Of a stretch of 6,152 nucleotides of DNA, positions 1 to 4,538 are shown one piece after another. The notes beneath the pieces are model-generated. The model did not search any database and was not told the DNA's origin. It worked only from the letters and a program-made list of their open reading frames with translations. The stretch comes from Dehalococcoidia bacterium (GTDB lineage Bacteria; Chloroflexota; Dehalococcoidia; Dehalococcoidales; G020351185). The position numbers were made by a program, and so were the translations under genes. The stretch is from contig DAOWJL010000062.1 in assembly GCA_030640385.1 (NCBI GenBank), positions 1-6,152 of the forward strand, given 5' to 3'. How positions within the stretch are numbered: position 1 is the first letter of the stretch; the number at the start of each line of letters is the position of its first letter.

Positions 1-111
1 AGGGTATTGATTGAAGAGTGGAGGATGGAATATAATCAGGTACGTCCACATAGTTCCTTGGGTTATAGACCTCCGGCTCCTGAAGCTATCTTAACTGCGG
101 CAACGATTTAA
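1..111 (+). CDS. IS3-family transposase, C-terminal fragment (5' part outside window)
   Basis: Reading from base 1 in frame gives 36 residues ending in TAA. The segment contains EYNQVRPHSSLGYRPPAPEA, the signature tail of the DDE integrase-core transposases (OrfB) of IS3-family elements. In the family this region lies just after the catalytic glutamate of the DDE triad, within the rve domain; the catalytic residues themselves are upstream of the window. The protein cuts and joins the ends of its own element. Whether the full gene is intact cannot be judged. The stop codon is about 30 bases before a plausible element end, the usual arrangement for IS3 elements. Family assignment is confident; the subgroup is not resolved. 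Confidence 0.88.
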   Translation, partial: RVLIEEWRMEYNQVRPHSSLGYRPPAPEAILTAATI

Positions 112-122
112 GAAGTGGTATA

Positions 123-140
123 GTTTATGGGGGCAGGGCA
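123..140 (+). mobile_element. Probable right terminal end of the IS3-family element
   Basis: The sequence just after the transposase stop ends in GGGGGCAGGGCA. IS3-family elements typically end in short GC-rich inverted repeats terminating 5'-TG...CA-3', and this stretch fits as a right end with its boundary near 140. The matching left end is outside the window, so the repeat cannot be confirmed, nor can a target-site duplication. The following CCCA (141-144) can pair with TGGG (128-131) ahead of a run of nine T (149-157), so a weak terminator may lie at the junction. Confidence 0.4.
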
Positions 141-158
141 CCCAAATCTTTTTTTTTA

Positions 159-284
159 CTAAACAACGACGTAATAAAAAAATTCCCATCCATTTTCTAA
201 CCAAGAAAACAGTTTATAATCTGGCTTTTCCCGAATTTCCATATCTTTAATCCTCCATTCAGTATCAACAAAATGAGATAAAAG
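159..284 (-). pseudogene. Doubtful minus-strand ORF fragment, unrecognised
   Basis: On the minus strand a 41-codon frame is open from 284 to a TAG at 159-161. The only ATG (240-242) would give 27 residues. The translation is rich in W, E, K, D and Y and includes KPDYKLFSWLENGWEFFYYV, which reads more like a real protein tail than chance translation of AT-rich DNA. I do not recognise the family. There is no upstream start or ribosome-binding site for a longer product, so if real it is the end of a decayed gene. A + strand frame in the same place is also open for some distance, so chance remains quite possible. Confidence 0.2.
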
Positions 285-326
285 TTACATACAGATAAAG
301 AATATTAATGTAATATTTATATTGAT

Positions 327-458
327 ATGTGATAGGCTCTGAAGGGGGAACCCAGGGTGCTGAGGGTTGGCATCACCAAGAAGCTTAAATAAGAAATTCA
401 CCCCTCCCGTGTGCGGAGCCCTGGGTGTAATCGGGAATATCTTCAGGGCCTATTACAT
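327..458 (+). ncRNA. Candidate structured RNA element, class unknown
   Basis: Bases 327-344 pair with 441-458 to give an 18-bp closing stem (two G-U pairs if read as + strand RNA). Inside, 350-357 (ACCCAGGG) pairs perfectly with 419-426 (CCCTGGGT) after an asymmetric internal loop of 5 bases on one side and 14 on the other. The apical region can form a small hairpin CTCC/GGAG at 404-407/415-418 and alternative pairings of the G-rich stretch near 355-370 with 373-377 or 402-406. The segment is clearly GC-richer than its AT-rich flanks, which is typical of functional RNA in such DNA. It ends about 75 bases before the SHOCT gene, so it may be its leader or an independent small RNA. The opposite strand folds equally well. 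I compared it from memory with 6S, SRP, TPP, ydaO (c-di-AMP) and cobalamin RNAs and saw no match to their conserved cores. A degenerate mobile element is the main alternative. Confidence 0.4.
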
Positions 459-493
459 TAGACCATTTTAAATAAAGAAATGGATTAAATATA

Positions 494-516
494 GGGAGGG
501 GGCAAACTCTCTTCCC
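494..516 (+). promoter_or_regulatory. Small hairpin just upstream of the SHOCT gene ribosome-binding site
   Basis: GGGAGGGG (494-501) can pair with CTCTTCCC (509-516), with two G-U pairs and a 7-base loop. It lies a few bases before the Shine-Dalgarno sequence AGGAGG (523-528) of the SHOCT gene. It could influence translation or RNA stability, or be a worn copy of the GGGAGGGGG/CCCTCTCCC hairpins found before pdxS and tmk. Function is inferred only. Confidence 0.25.
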
Positions 517-532
517 AATAAAAGGAGGAATT

Positions 533-751
533 ATGTGTTTTGAGGGTTTTCACTGGTTTGGTCTTGGTGGACTGTGGATGTTTTTGTTCTGGGGTGCTTT
601 AATCGCATTTATTGTTTGGGCTGTCGTTAAGCTTACCAGACAGGATAACTCCGTATCGAAAACTAATCATATTGACATAGCCAAAGAACGCTATGCCAAA
701 GGCGAAATATCAAAAGAAGAATTTGAGCAGATTGAAAAAGATCTATCCTAA
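533..751 (+). CDS. Small membrane protein with C-terminal SHOCT domain
   Basis: The product has 72 residues. Residues about 10-33 form one hydrophobic helix rich in W, F, L and G. After a polar linker, residues about 50-71 (AKERYAKGEISKEEFEQIEK and following) match the SHOCT domain, a short helical hairpin with the hallmark (Y/L)A(K/R)GEI(S/T)xEE(Y/F). SHOCT tails occur at the ends of many small bacterial membrane proteins and are thought to mediate oligomerisation; no specific role is established for this form. The N-terminus is short and points to an anchored protein with a cytoplasmic tail. The start is fixed by AAAGGAGG at 521-528, four bases before ATG, and the gene ends in tandem stops TAA TAA. 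It is isolated between the candidate RNA element and a degenerate region, with no obvious operon partner. The gene call is firm; the cellular role is unknown. Confidence 0.85.
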   Translation: MCFEGFHWFGLGGLWMFLFWGALIAFIVWAVVKLTRQDNSVSKTNHIDIAKERYAKGEISKEEFEQIEKDLS

Positions 752-799
752 TAAGGCATAATTCCATTCAAACTATTTACAGTAACTTTTGATAGTCTA

Positions 800-895
800 A
801 TGGCAAATAAAATAATAGGTTTCAGTATAGTTTTATTAATAGCCGGCTTGCTGGTTTATATCATGATTGCCTGTTCAAGCGCACCACCTACCTGA
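800..895 (+). CDS. Possible 31-residue lipoprotein-like or membrane micro-ORF
   Basis: An ATG at 800 opens a 31-codon frame ending in TGA. The product starts MANKIIGFSIVLLIAGLLVY and continues IMIACSSAPPT. This is a lysine-bearing N-terminus, a 17-18 residue hydrophobic stretch and then a cysteine followed by small residues, the layout of a bacterial lipoprotein signal peptide with an imperfect lipobox (M-I-A-C). There is no convincing Shine-Dalgarno sequence. It starts 48 bases after the SHOCT gene and could be co-transcribed with it. Its last 40 bases overlap a minus-strand protein remnant (856-1043), so the two calls compete to some extent. It could be a tiny membrane peptide, the signal-peptide end of a truncated lipoprotein gene, or chance. 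Confidence 0.3.
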   Translation: MANKIIGFSIVLLIAGLLVYIMIACSSAPPT

Positions 896-1043
896 GGTTG
901 ATAAGCCACCTGTATGGTGGGAACATCAAGTTCAAATAACGCTGCCTTGTAGGGCTTCAAGCCAGTGAAACGTAATAGACATTGTCTATCTTTGCGATAT
1001 TTCCAGACTTTTCCACCCACCACCCTCGGTAGGCTTCTTCTGT
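856..1043 (-). pseudogene. Frameshifted C-terminal protein remnant, possibly transposase/integrase
   Basis: Two overlapping minus-strand frames together read like one protein tail. Frame one (1043 down to a TGA at 957-959) gives TEEAYRGWWVEKSGNIAKID then NVYYVSLA. Frame two, continuous past that stop, gives LKPYKAALFELDVPTIQVAY, then QPQVGGALEQAIMI and TAA at 856-858. Joining them near 955-962 needs one frameshift. The pattern W-V-x-K-x-G-x-I, then YYVS, then a beta-rich stretch ending V-A-Y resembles the small C-terminal beta domain of some DDE transposases (IS481/IS21-like integrases); this is recognition by pattern only. No start codon or ribosome-binding site is present, and the upstream side is closed by stops next to the palindrome at 1078-1114. 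Frame two alone, open from 1083, is the alternative reading. Confidence 0.35.
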
Positions 1044-1077
1044 CTAATTTTGCTTTTATTACACCACTCCACCTATA

Positions 1078-1114
1078 GGGTGCTTAAGAGGGGCTTCGCC
1101 CCTCTTAAGCACCC
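1078..1114. repeat. Perfect 17-bp palindrome with 3-base loop (REP-like; possible terminator)
   Basis: GGGTGCTTAAGAGGGGC (1078-1094) is exactly complementary to 1098-1114, leaving the loop TTC (a CUUCG-type tip). The + strand continues CCCTTTATTTATCTTT, so the RNA hairpin followed by a U-rich tract could stop transcription entering from the accessory strip. The inner core GAGGGGCTTCGCCCCTCTT recurs 58 bases downstream at 1146-1164 and, in inverted form, at 3844-3856. This marks it as a repeat and not only a terminator. Confidence 0.7.
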
Positions 1115-1145
1115 CTTTATTTATCTTTACTCCCACTCTATGGCT

Positions 1146-1215
1146 GAGGGGGCTTCGCCCCTCTTTCTTCTTTTCCCCCCTCTCTTTATTAAAGAGAGGG
1201 GGTCAGGGGGAGAGA
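1146..1215 (+). repeat. Bipartite hairpin repeat, copy 1 (upstream of pdxS)
   Basis: Two hairpins lie in tandem. The first (1146-1163) is GAGGGGG CTTCG CCCCTC with one bulged G. The second pairs CCCCCTCTCTTT (1176-1187) with AAAGAGAGGGGG (1191-1202) around a 3-base loop, and is followed by TCAGGGGGAGAGA. The same order and spacing, including the trailing GGG-GAG motif, appears before tmk at 3841-3910. Repeats of the CCCTCTCCCTTT/AAAGGGAGAGGG type are common as dispersed intergenic elements in several bacterial groups. No gene crosses it. It ends just before the proposed pdxS promoter. Confidence 0.65.
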
Positions 1216-1223
1216 TTAGTGGC

Positions 1224-1253
1224 TTGATAAGCAGCCCGGACAAAGAGTAAAAT
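1224..1253 (+). promoter_or_regulatory. Probable sigma-70-type promoter of pdxS
   Basis: TTGATA (1224-1229) and TAAAAT (1248-1253), 18 bases apart, each match the -35 and -10 consensus at five of six positions. Transcription would start near 1260 and leave a leader of about 24 bases before the pdxS ATG. No operator or riboswitch fits in so short a leader. The site begins right after the hairpin repeat ends. Confidence 0.55.
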
Positions 1254-1283
1254 ACAGTTGCATAAAGTATTCAGGAGATAACA

Positions 1284-2165
1284 ATGGAAACCGGCACCTG
1301 GAAGGTAAAGACGGGACTGGCACAGATGCTGAAAGGCGGCGTCATAATGGACATCGTAAACGCCGAGCAGGCAAAGATTGCCGAAGAAGCCGGTGCCTGT
1401 GCCGTAATGGCGCTGGAGAGGGTGCCCTCCGATATACGGGCTGCCGGTGGTGTCGCCCGTATGGCCGACATAAGGATTATAGAAGAGGTTATGGTGGCGG
1501 TATCGATACCGGTTATGGCAAAGTGCCGCATCGGGCATTTTGTGGAGGCACAGGTGCTTCAGTCTATCGGTGTTGATTATATAGATGAATCTGAGGTGCT
1601 TACCCCGGCTGATGAAGCCAACCATGTCTGGAAGTATGATTTCAAGGTGCCCTTTGTCTGCGGCTGCCGTAACCTGGGGGAAGCCCTGCGCCGTATCGGC
1701 GAGGGAGCGGCGATGATAAGGACAAAGGGTGAAGCCGGCACCGGTAACGTGGTTGAGGCAGTCAGACATATACGGGCGGTAACCAGCGGCATAAGAAGGC
1801 TGGTTAATACCCCTGATGATGAGCTTATGGCAATAGCCAAAGAGATGGCTGCCCCATTTGAGTTTGTTAAAGAGGTGCATAAGACGGGCAGGCTGCCGGT
1901 GGTCAATTTTGCCGCCGGTGGTATCGCTACCCCGGCCGATGCCGCCCTTATGATGCAGCTGGGTGCCGAGGGGGTATTTGTCGGCTCCGGTATATTCAAA
2001 TCTTCAGACCCTGAAAAGATGGCTAAGGCTATCGTTAAGGCGACAACCCACTACCAGGACCCGAAGATAATTACCGAGGTAAGCAAAGACCTGGGTGAGG
2101 CTATGCCCGGGCTGGATATAAAGCAAATCCCGGAACAGGAACTGCTGGCACCGAGGGGATGGTAG
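1284..2165 (+). CDS. pdxS: Pyridoxal 5'-phosphate synthase, synthase subunit PdxS (Pdx1)
   Basis: PdxS makes pyridoxal 5'-phosphate from ribose 5-phosphate, glyceraldehyde 3-phosphate and ammonia in the DXP-independent vitamin B6 pathway. It works in the cytoplasm as a dodecamer that takes ammonia from the glutaminase PdxT. The 293-residue length is normal for this (beta/alpha)8 barrel, and the protein aligns from end to end with the family. Visible landmarks are GGVIMD with Asp23, VMAKCRIGH with the Schiff-base Lys80, DYIDESEVLTPADE, the second active lysine Lys148 in RTKGEAGTGN, and VNFAAGGIATPADAALMMQL before the GVFVGSGIFKS phosphate site. The start is set by AGGAG (1273-1277), six bases before ATG. 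No pdxT is adjacent on the downstream side, where an R3H ATPase follows at 19 bases, so the glutaminase must lie elsewhere. The product call is very secure. Confidence 0.97.
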   Translation: METGTWKVKTGLAQMLKGGVIMDIVNAEQAKIAEEAGACAVMALERVPSDIRAAGGVARMADIRIIEEVMVAVSIPVMAKCRIGHFVEAQVLQSIGVDYIDESEVLTPADEANHVWKYDFKVPFVCGCRNLGEALRRIGEGAAMIRTKGEAGTGNVVEAVRHIRAVTSGIRRLVNTPDDELMAIAKEMAAPFEFVKEVHKTGRLPVVNFAAGGIATPADAALMMQLGAEGVFVGSGIFKSSDPEKMAKAIVKATTHYQDPKIITEVSKDLGEAMPGLDIKQIPEQELLAPRGW

Positions 2166-2173
2166 CAATCTAC

Positions 2174-2187
2174 GGAGGGTAGCTTTG
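2174..2187 (+). promoter_or_regulatory. Ribosome-binding site that supports a TTG start
   Basis: GGAGGG (2174-2179) lies five bases before TTG (2185-2187). No ATG or GTG sits at a better position, and the translation from TTG begins with the conserved acidic helix DLDALLDILPP of the ATPase family, so TTG is taken as the start. Confidence 0.7.
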
Positions 2188-3711
2188 CAGAAGGTAACAA
2201 ATGATGACCTGGACGCCCTGCTGGATATACTGCCGCCGCATATCCTAAAGCCACTAAACCTGCAGAAAGACGCCGATGATCTGCTTGAGGTGGTACTTGA
2301 CCTGGGCCGTCCCCCGGAAGCCCGTTTCCTGAATCGGGAAATTATCCTCAATCCACAGGAGATAAGCCAGGAGGATATTGACTATGTCACCTCCCGCATC
2401 AGTAGCTTCGGCGGTGATAACCGTGCCGGCATAGAGCGTACTCTACACCGCATATCGGCTATAAGAAACCGTAAGGGGAATATCGTCGGGCTCAGCTGCC
2501 GTGTCGGGCGGGCTGTTTTCGGTACCATAAAGATTATTGAAGACCTCATCCAGTCCGGTAAGAGCGCCCTGCTTCTGGGCAAGCCCGGTATCGGCAAGAC
2601 AACCATGCTACGTGAGGCGGCACGCGTTCTCGCCGATGACCTGAAGAAACGGGTGGTTATTGTCGATACCTCAAATGAGATAGCCGGCGACGGCGATATC
2701 CCCCACCCGGCCATAGGCCACGCCCGGCGGATGCAGGTAGCCACCCCCAGCTTGCAGCACGCGGTAATGATTGAAGCCGTTGAAAATCACATGCCGGAGG
2801 TAATTATAATCGACGAAATCGGCACCGAGCTTGAAGCTCAGGCGGCACGCACCATTGCCGAGCGCGGCGTGCAGCTTATAGGCACCGCCCATGGCAACAC
2901 CCTTGAGAACGTCATGCTTAACCCGACCCTTTCCGACCTCGTCGGTGGTATACAATCGGTAACCCTGGGTGACGAGGAAGCCAAACGGCGCAGAACTCAG
3001 AAAACGATACTGGAACGTAAATCTCCACCCACTTTTGATATCGTCGTTGAAATACAGGACAGGTACAGGGTAGCCGTCCATCTCGATGTTATCCAGGCCG
3101 TCGATGCCACCCTCCGCGGTCAGCTCAGCGCTACCGAGACCCGCTGGCTGGATGAAAACGGAGAGGTCAGAATAAAGAAGGAGGAATCGGCTAAAAGGGT
3201 AAAGAAGGTCGTTGAAGAAGCACCGCATGCCAGTATTAAACACGCCATACCTAAACTCTACCCCTTCGGCATAAATCGGGTGCGGTTGGAACAGGCAGCC
3301 AGGGATATGCATATAACCTTGAACCTGGTTGATAACTTAAGCGACGCCGAGCTTATGGTAACCTCCAAGGGCTACTACCGCCGCAAGCCACAGAAAATCA
3401 GGGATGCCGAGGCAGTCAGTCTGCCCATATATGTCCTCAGGAAACATGCGCCGGCGCAGCTCAAGCAAATGTTGTCCACCATTCACCCGACCGGTATTGC
3501 AGATAGAGGCGTTGGCAGAAAAGATACACTGGATGCTGCCCTCAAGGAAGCAGAGGAAGCAGCCGATAAGGTAACGGAGAACCAGCAGCCAGTGGAACTC
3601 AGCCCCCAGAGCGCCTATATACGGCGACTGCAGCACCTTATAGCCGAAAGAAACAACCTGCTTTCAAAAAGCAACGGCAAAGACCCCGACAGAAGGGTAA
3701 GTATTTATTGA
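2185..3711 (+). CDS. AAA-type ATPase with C-terminal R3H nucleic-acid-binding domain (SpoIIIAA/Ycf45-like)
   Basis: The 508-residue protein starts at TTG. Residues 1-125 are the N-terminal part seen in SpoIIIAA/Ycf45-type proteins, including LPPHI and a conserved SRISSFGGDNRAGI segment. The P-loop is GKPGIGKTT (132-140), followed by VDTSNEIAGDGDIPHPAIG (160-178), Walker B VIIIDE (206-211) and the GTAHGN motif (233-238), all hallmarks of the secretion-ATPase-like branch. A lysine-rich linker (about 320-350) leads to a middle domain, then a polar, glutamate-rich stretch and a C-terminal R3H domain (about 476-508) with R480-x3-H484 and the closing DPDRRVSIY, expected to bind single-stranded nucleic acid. 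Members outside spore formers are widespread in cyanobacteria and Chloroflexota, but their role is not established; a nucleic-acid-linked function is inferred from R3H. It follows pdxS closely and is probably co-transcribed with it. Confidence 0.9.
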   Translation: MQKVTNDDLDALLDILPPHILKPLNLQKDADDLLEVVLDLGRPPEARFLNREIILNPQEISQEDIDYVTSRISSFGGDNRAGIERTLHRISAIRNRKGNIVGLSCRVGRAVFGTIKIIEDLIQSGKSALLLGKPGIGKTTMLREAARVLADDLKKRVVIVDTSNEIAGDGDIPHPAIGHARRMQVATPSLQHAVMIEAVENHMPEVIIIDEIGTELEAQAARTIAERGVQLIGTAHGNTLENVMLNPTLSDLVGGIQSVTLGDEEAKRRRTQKTILERKSPPTFDIVVEIQDRYRVAVHLDVIQAVDATLRGQLSATETRWLDENGEVRIKKEESAKRVKKVVEEAPHASIKHAIPKLYPFGINRVRLEQAARDMHITLNLVDNLSDAELMVTSKGYYRRKPQKIRDAEAVSLPIYVLRKHAPAQLKQMLSTIHPTGIADRGVGRKDTLDAALKEAEEAADKVTENQQPVELSPQSAYIRRLQHLIAERNNLLSKSNGKDPDRRVSIY

Positions 3712-3721
3712 GAATAATACG

Positions 3722-3744
3722 AAGCATAGCCATGCTTTATTTAT
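3722..3744 (+). terminator. Weak terminator-like hairpin after the R3H ATPase gene
   Basis: AAGCAT (3722-3727) pairs with ATGCTT (3732-3737) around AGCC and is followed by TATTTAT. The stem is short and the T-tract is interrupted, so termination would be partial at best. Confidence 0.25.
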
Positions 3745-3774
3745 AACCTTTGATAGCGGGGAGGGGAAGCCAAA

Positions 3775-3834
3775 ATGGGAGCTGTCTCATTAAAGCTGCC
3801 TGAGATGGCTATCTTACTAAAGCAGCCTGATTAG
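3775..3834 (+). CDS. Possible 19-residue micro-ORF with an internal repeat
   Basis: ATG at 3775 opens a 19-codon frame, MGAVSLKLPEMAILLKQPD, ending in TAG. GGGAGGGG at 3759-3766 is a strong Shine-Dalgarno-like sequence eight bases upstream, better than that of many real genes. The DNA holds an imperfect 13-base direct repeat, TAAAGCTGCCTGA (3791-3803) and TAAAGCAGCCTGA (3818-3830), 27 bases apart, which in frame yields LKLPE and LKQPD nine residues apart. It sits in the gap between the R3H ATPase gene and tmk. It could be a leader peptide, a small protein or the start of a lost gene; nothing links it to a known family. Confidence 0.3.
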   Translation: MGAVSLKLPEMAILLKQPD

Positions 3835-3840
3835 GGTTCT

Positions 3841-3910
3841 AAAGGGGCGAAGCCCCTTTTAAAAAATTCTTCCCTCTCCCTTTAGAAAGGGAGGGGGACA
3901 ATGGGTGAGG
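3841..3910 (+). repeat. Bipartite hairpin repeat, copy 2 (overlaps the tmk start)
   Basis: The first hairpin is AAAGGGGC (3841-3848) with GCCCCTTT (3852-3859) around GAA. It is the reverse-complement form of the GGGGCTTCGCCCC core before pdxS. The second pairs 3871-3882 with 3887-3898 (CCCTCTCCCTT against AAGGGAGGGGG, one G-T pair) and is followed by CAATGGGTGAGGG. Order and spacing match the copy at 1146-1215. The right arm and tail contain the purine-rich sequence and the GTG that act as ribosome-binding site and start codon of tmk. Confidence 0.65.
3889..3907 (+). promoter_or_regulatory. tmk ribosome-binding site and GTG start inside the repeat hairpin
   Basis: GGGAGGGGG (3889-3897) lies seven bases before GTG (3905-3907). 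The nearby ATG at 3901 is in a different frame and meets a stop after 11 codons, so it does not start tmk. The Shine-Dalgarno sequence is the 3' arm of a 12-bp hairpin, so it would be base-paired and partly hidden in the folded mRNA. Control of tmk translation through this fold is an inference. Confidence 0.55.
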
Positions 3911-4537
3911 GATTTGTCTTTATTCATAACCTTTGAAGGCGGAGAAGGGTGCGGCAAGAGTGTCCAGGCAAAGGCTCTCTACGAGAGGTTATGCCGGGAA
4001 GGTATTCCGGCTACCCTTACCTATGAACCTGGCGGCACACCGCTGGGAGACGAGATATGCCGCATACTGAAATGGAATGAAGATCTAGATATAACACCGC
4101 TGACCGAGCTTCTACTGTTTAGTGCTTCCCGAAGCCAGCTTGTGCATACCGTAATCAAGCCCAATCTGGAAGAAAGAAGGGTGGTTATCTGCGACCGCTT
4201 TACCGATTCCACCACTGTCTATCAGGGTTACGGACGAGGGCTTGATACGGAAGTAATCAGAACGATTAACGATACCGCCACCCAGGGATTACACCCCAAC
4301 CTAACAATTCTACTGGACCTGCCGGTAGAAGCGGGTCTTACCCGTAAAAGCAACAGCCAGCAAGACCGCTTTGAGAATGAAGATACAACCTTTCATGAGA
4401 AGGTACGCCAGGGATATCTGAAACTGGCAGCCGAAGAGCCGGAACGCTGGCTGGTGATTGATGCCAGCCAGAGTAAAGAAATAATAGCTGATATAATCTG
4501 GCAAAAAGTAAGCCAGCTGCTGCATCGGGGGGCTTAA
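3905..4537 (+). CDS. tmk: Thymidylate kinase
   Basis: Tmk phosphorylates dTMP to dTDP with ATP in the cytoplasm, an essential step in dTTP supply. The 210-residue length is typical. Landmarks are the P-loop FEGGEGCGKS (10-19), the TYEPGGTPLGD dTMP-binding segment, the DRF motif in VICDRFTDSTTVYQGYGRGL, and a LID region with TRKSNSQQDRFENE that carries the basic residues. The residue after GKS is valine where threonine is usual, a mild departure. The start is GTG: from there the protein reads MRDLSLFITFEGG, matching the family's short lead into the first strand. The gene begins inside a hairpin repeat that supplies its ribosome-binding site. It ends one base before mnmA, so the two are almost certainly one transcription unit. 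Confidence 0.95.
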   Translation: MRDLSLFITFEGGEGCGKSVQAKALYERLCREGIPATLTYEPGGTPLGDEICRILKWNEDLDITPLTELLLFSASRSQLVHTVIKPNLEERRVVICDRFTDSTTVYQGYGRGLDTEVIRTINDTATQGLHPNLTILLDLPVEAGLTRKSNSQQDRFENEDTTFHEKVRQGYLKLAAEEPERWLVIDASQSKEIIADIIWQKVSQLLHRGA

Positions 4538-4538
4538 A

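Noticed and set aside
327..458. Identification as 6S RNA, SRP RNA or a ydaO/TPP riboswitch
   Set aside because: Length and the long closing stem are vaguely suggestive, but the conserved cores of those families are absent. TPP lacks its CUGAUGA-type and GCCAGCGUAGGG parts, and SRP lacks its GGAAGCAGCC apical loop.
906..920. Hairpin CCACC/GGTGG as a terminator
   Set aside because: The stem is only 5 bp, has no T-tract, and falls inside the protein-like minus-strand remnant.
1078..1202. CRISPR-like array suggested by several palindromes with a shared core
   Set aside because: The units differ in length and arm sequence, there are no regular spacers, and no cas gene is present.
1050..1250. A 66-codon + strand ORF running through the palindromes before pdxS
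   Set aside because: It is made largely of repeat hairpin sequence (translated as Pro/Leu/Phe-rich runs) and lacks a Shine-Dalgarno sequence.
1203..1880. A 225-codon open frame on the minus strand opposite pdxS
   Set aside because: It is antisense to a fully conserved pdxS. Its translation has no recognisable domain and an unnatural composition rich in H, Y, C and R, as expected of a shadow frame.
2671..3312. A 213-codon minus-strand open frame opposite the R3H ATPase gene
   Set aside because: It is antisense to well-conserved ATPase motifs, has no family match and no ribosome-binding site.
3901..3936. ATG at 3901 as the tmk start
   Set aside because: It is in another frame and stops after 11 codons; only the GTG at 3905 leads into the P-loop protein.
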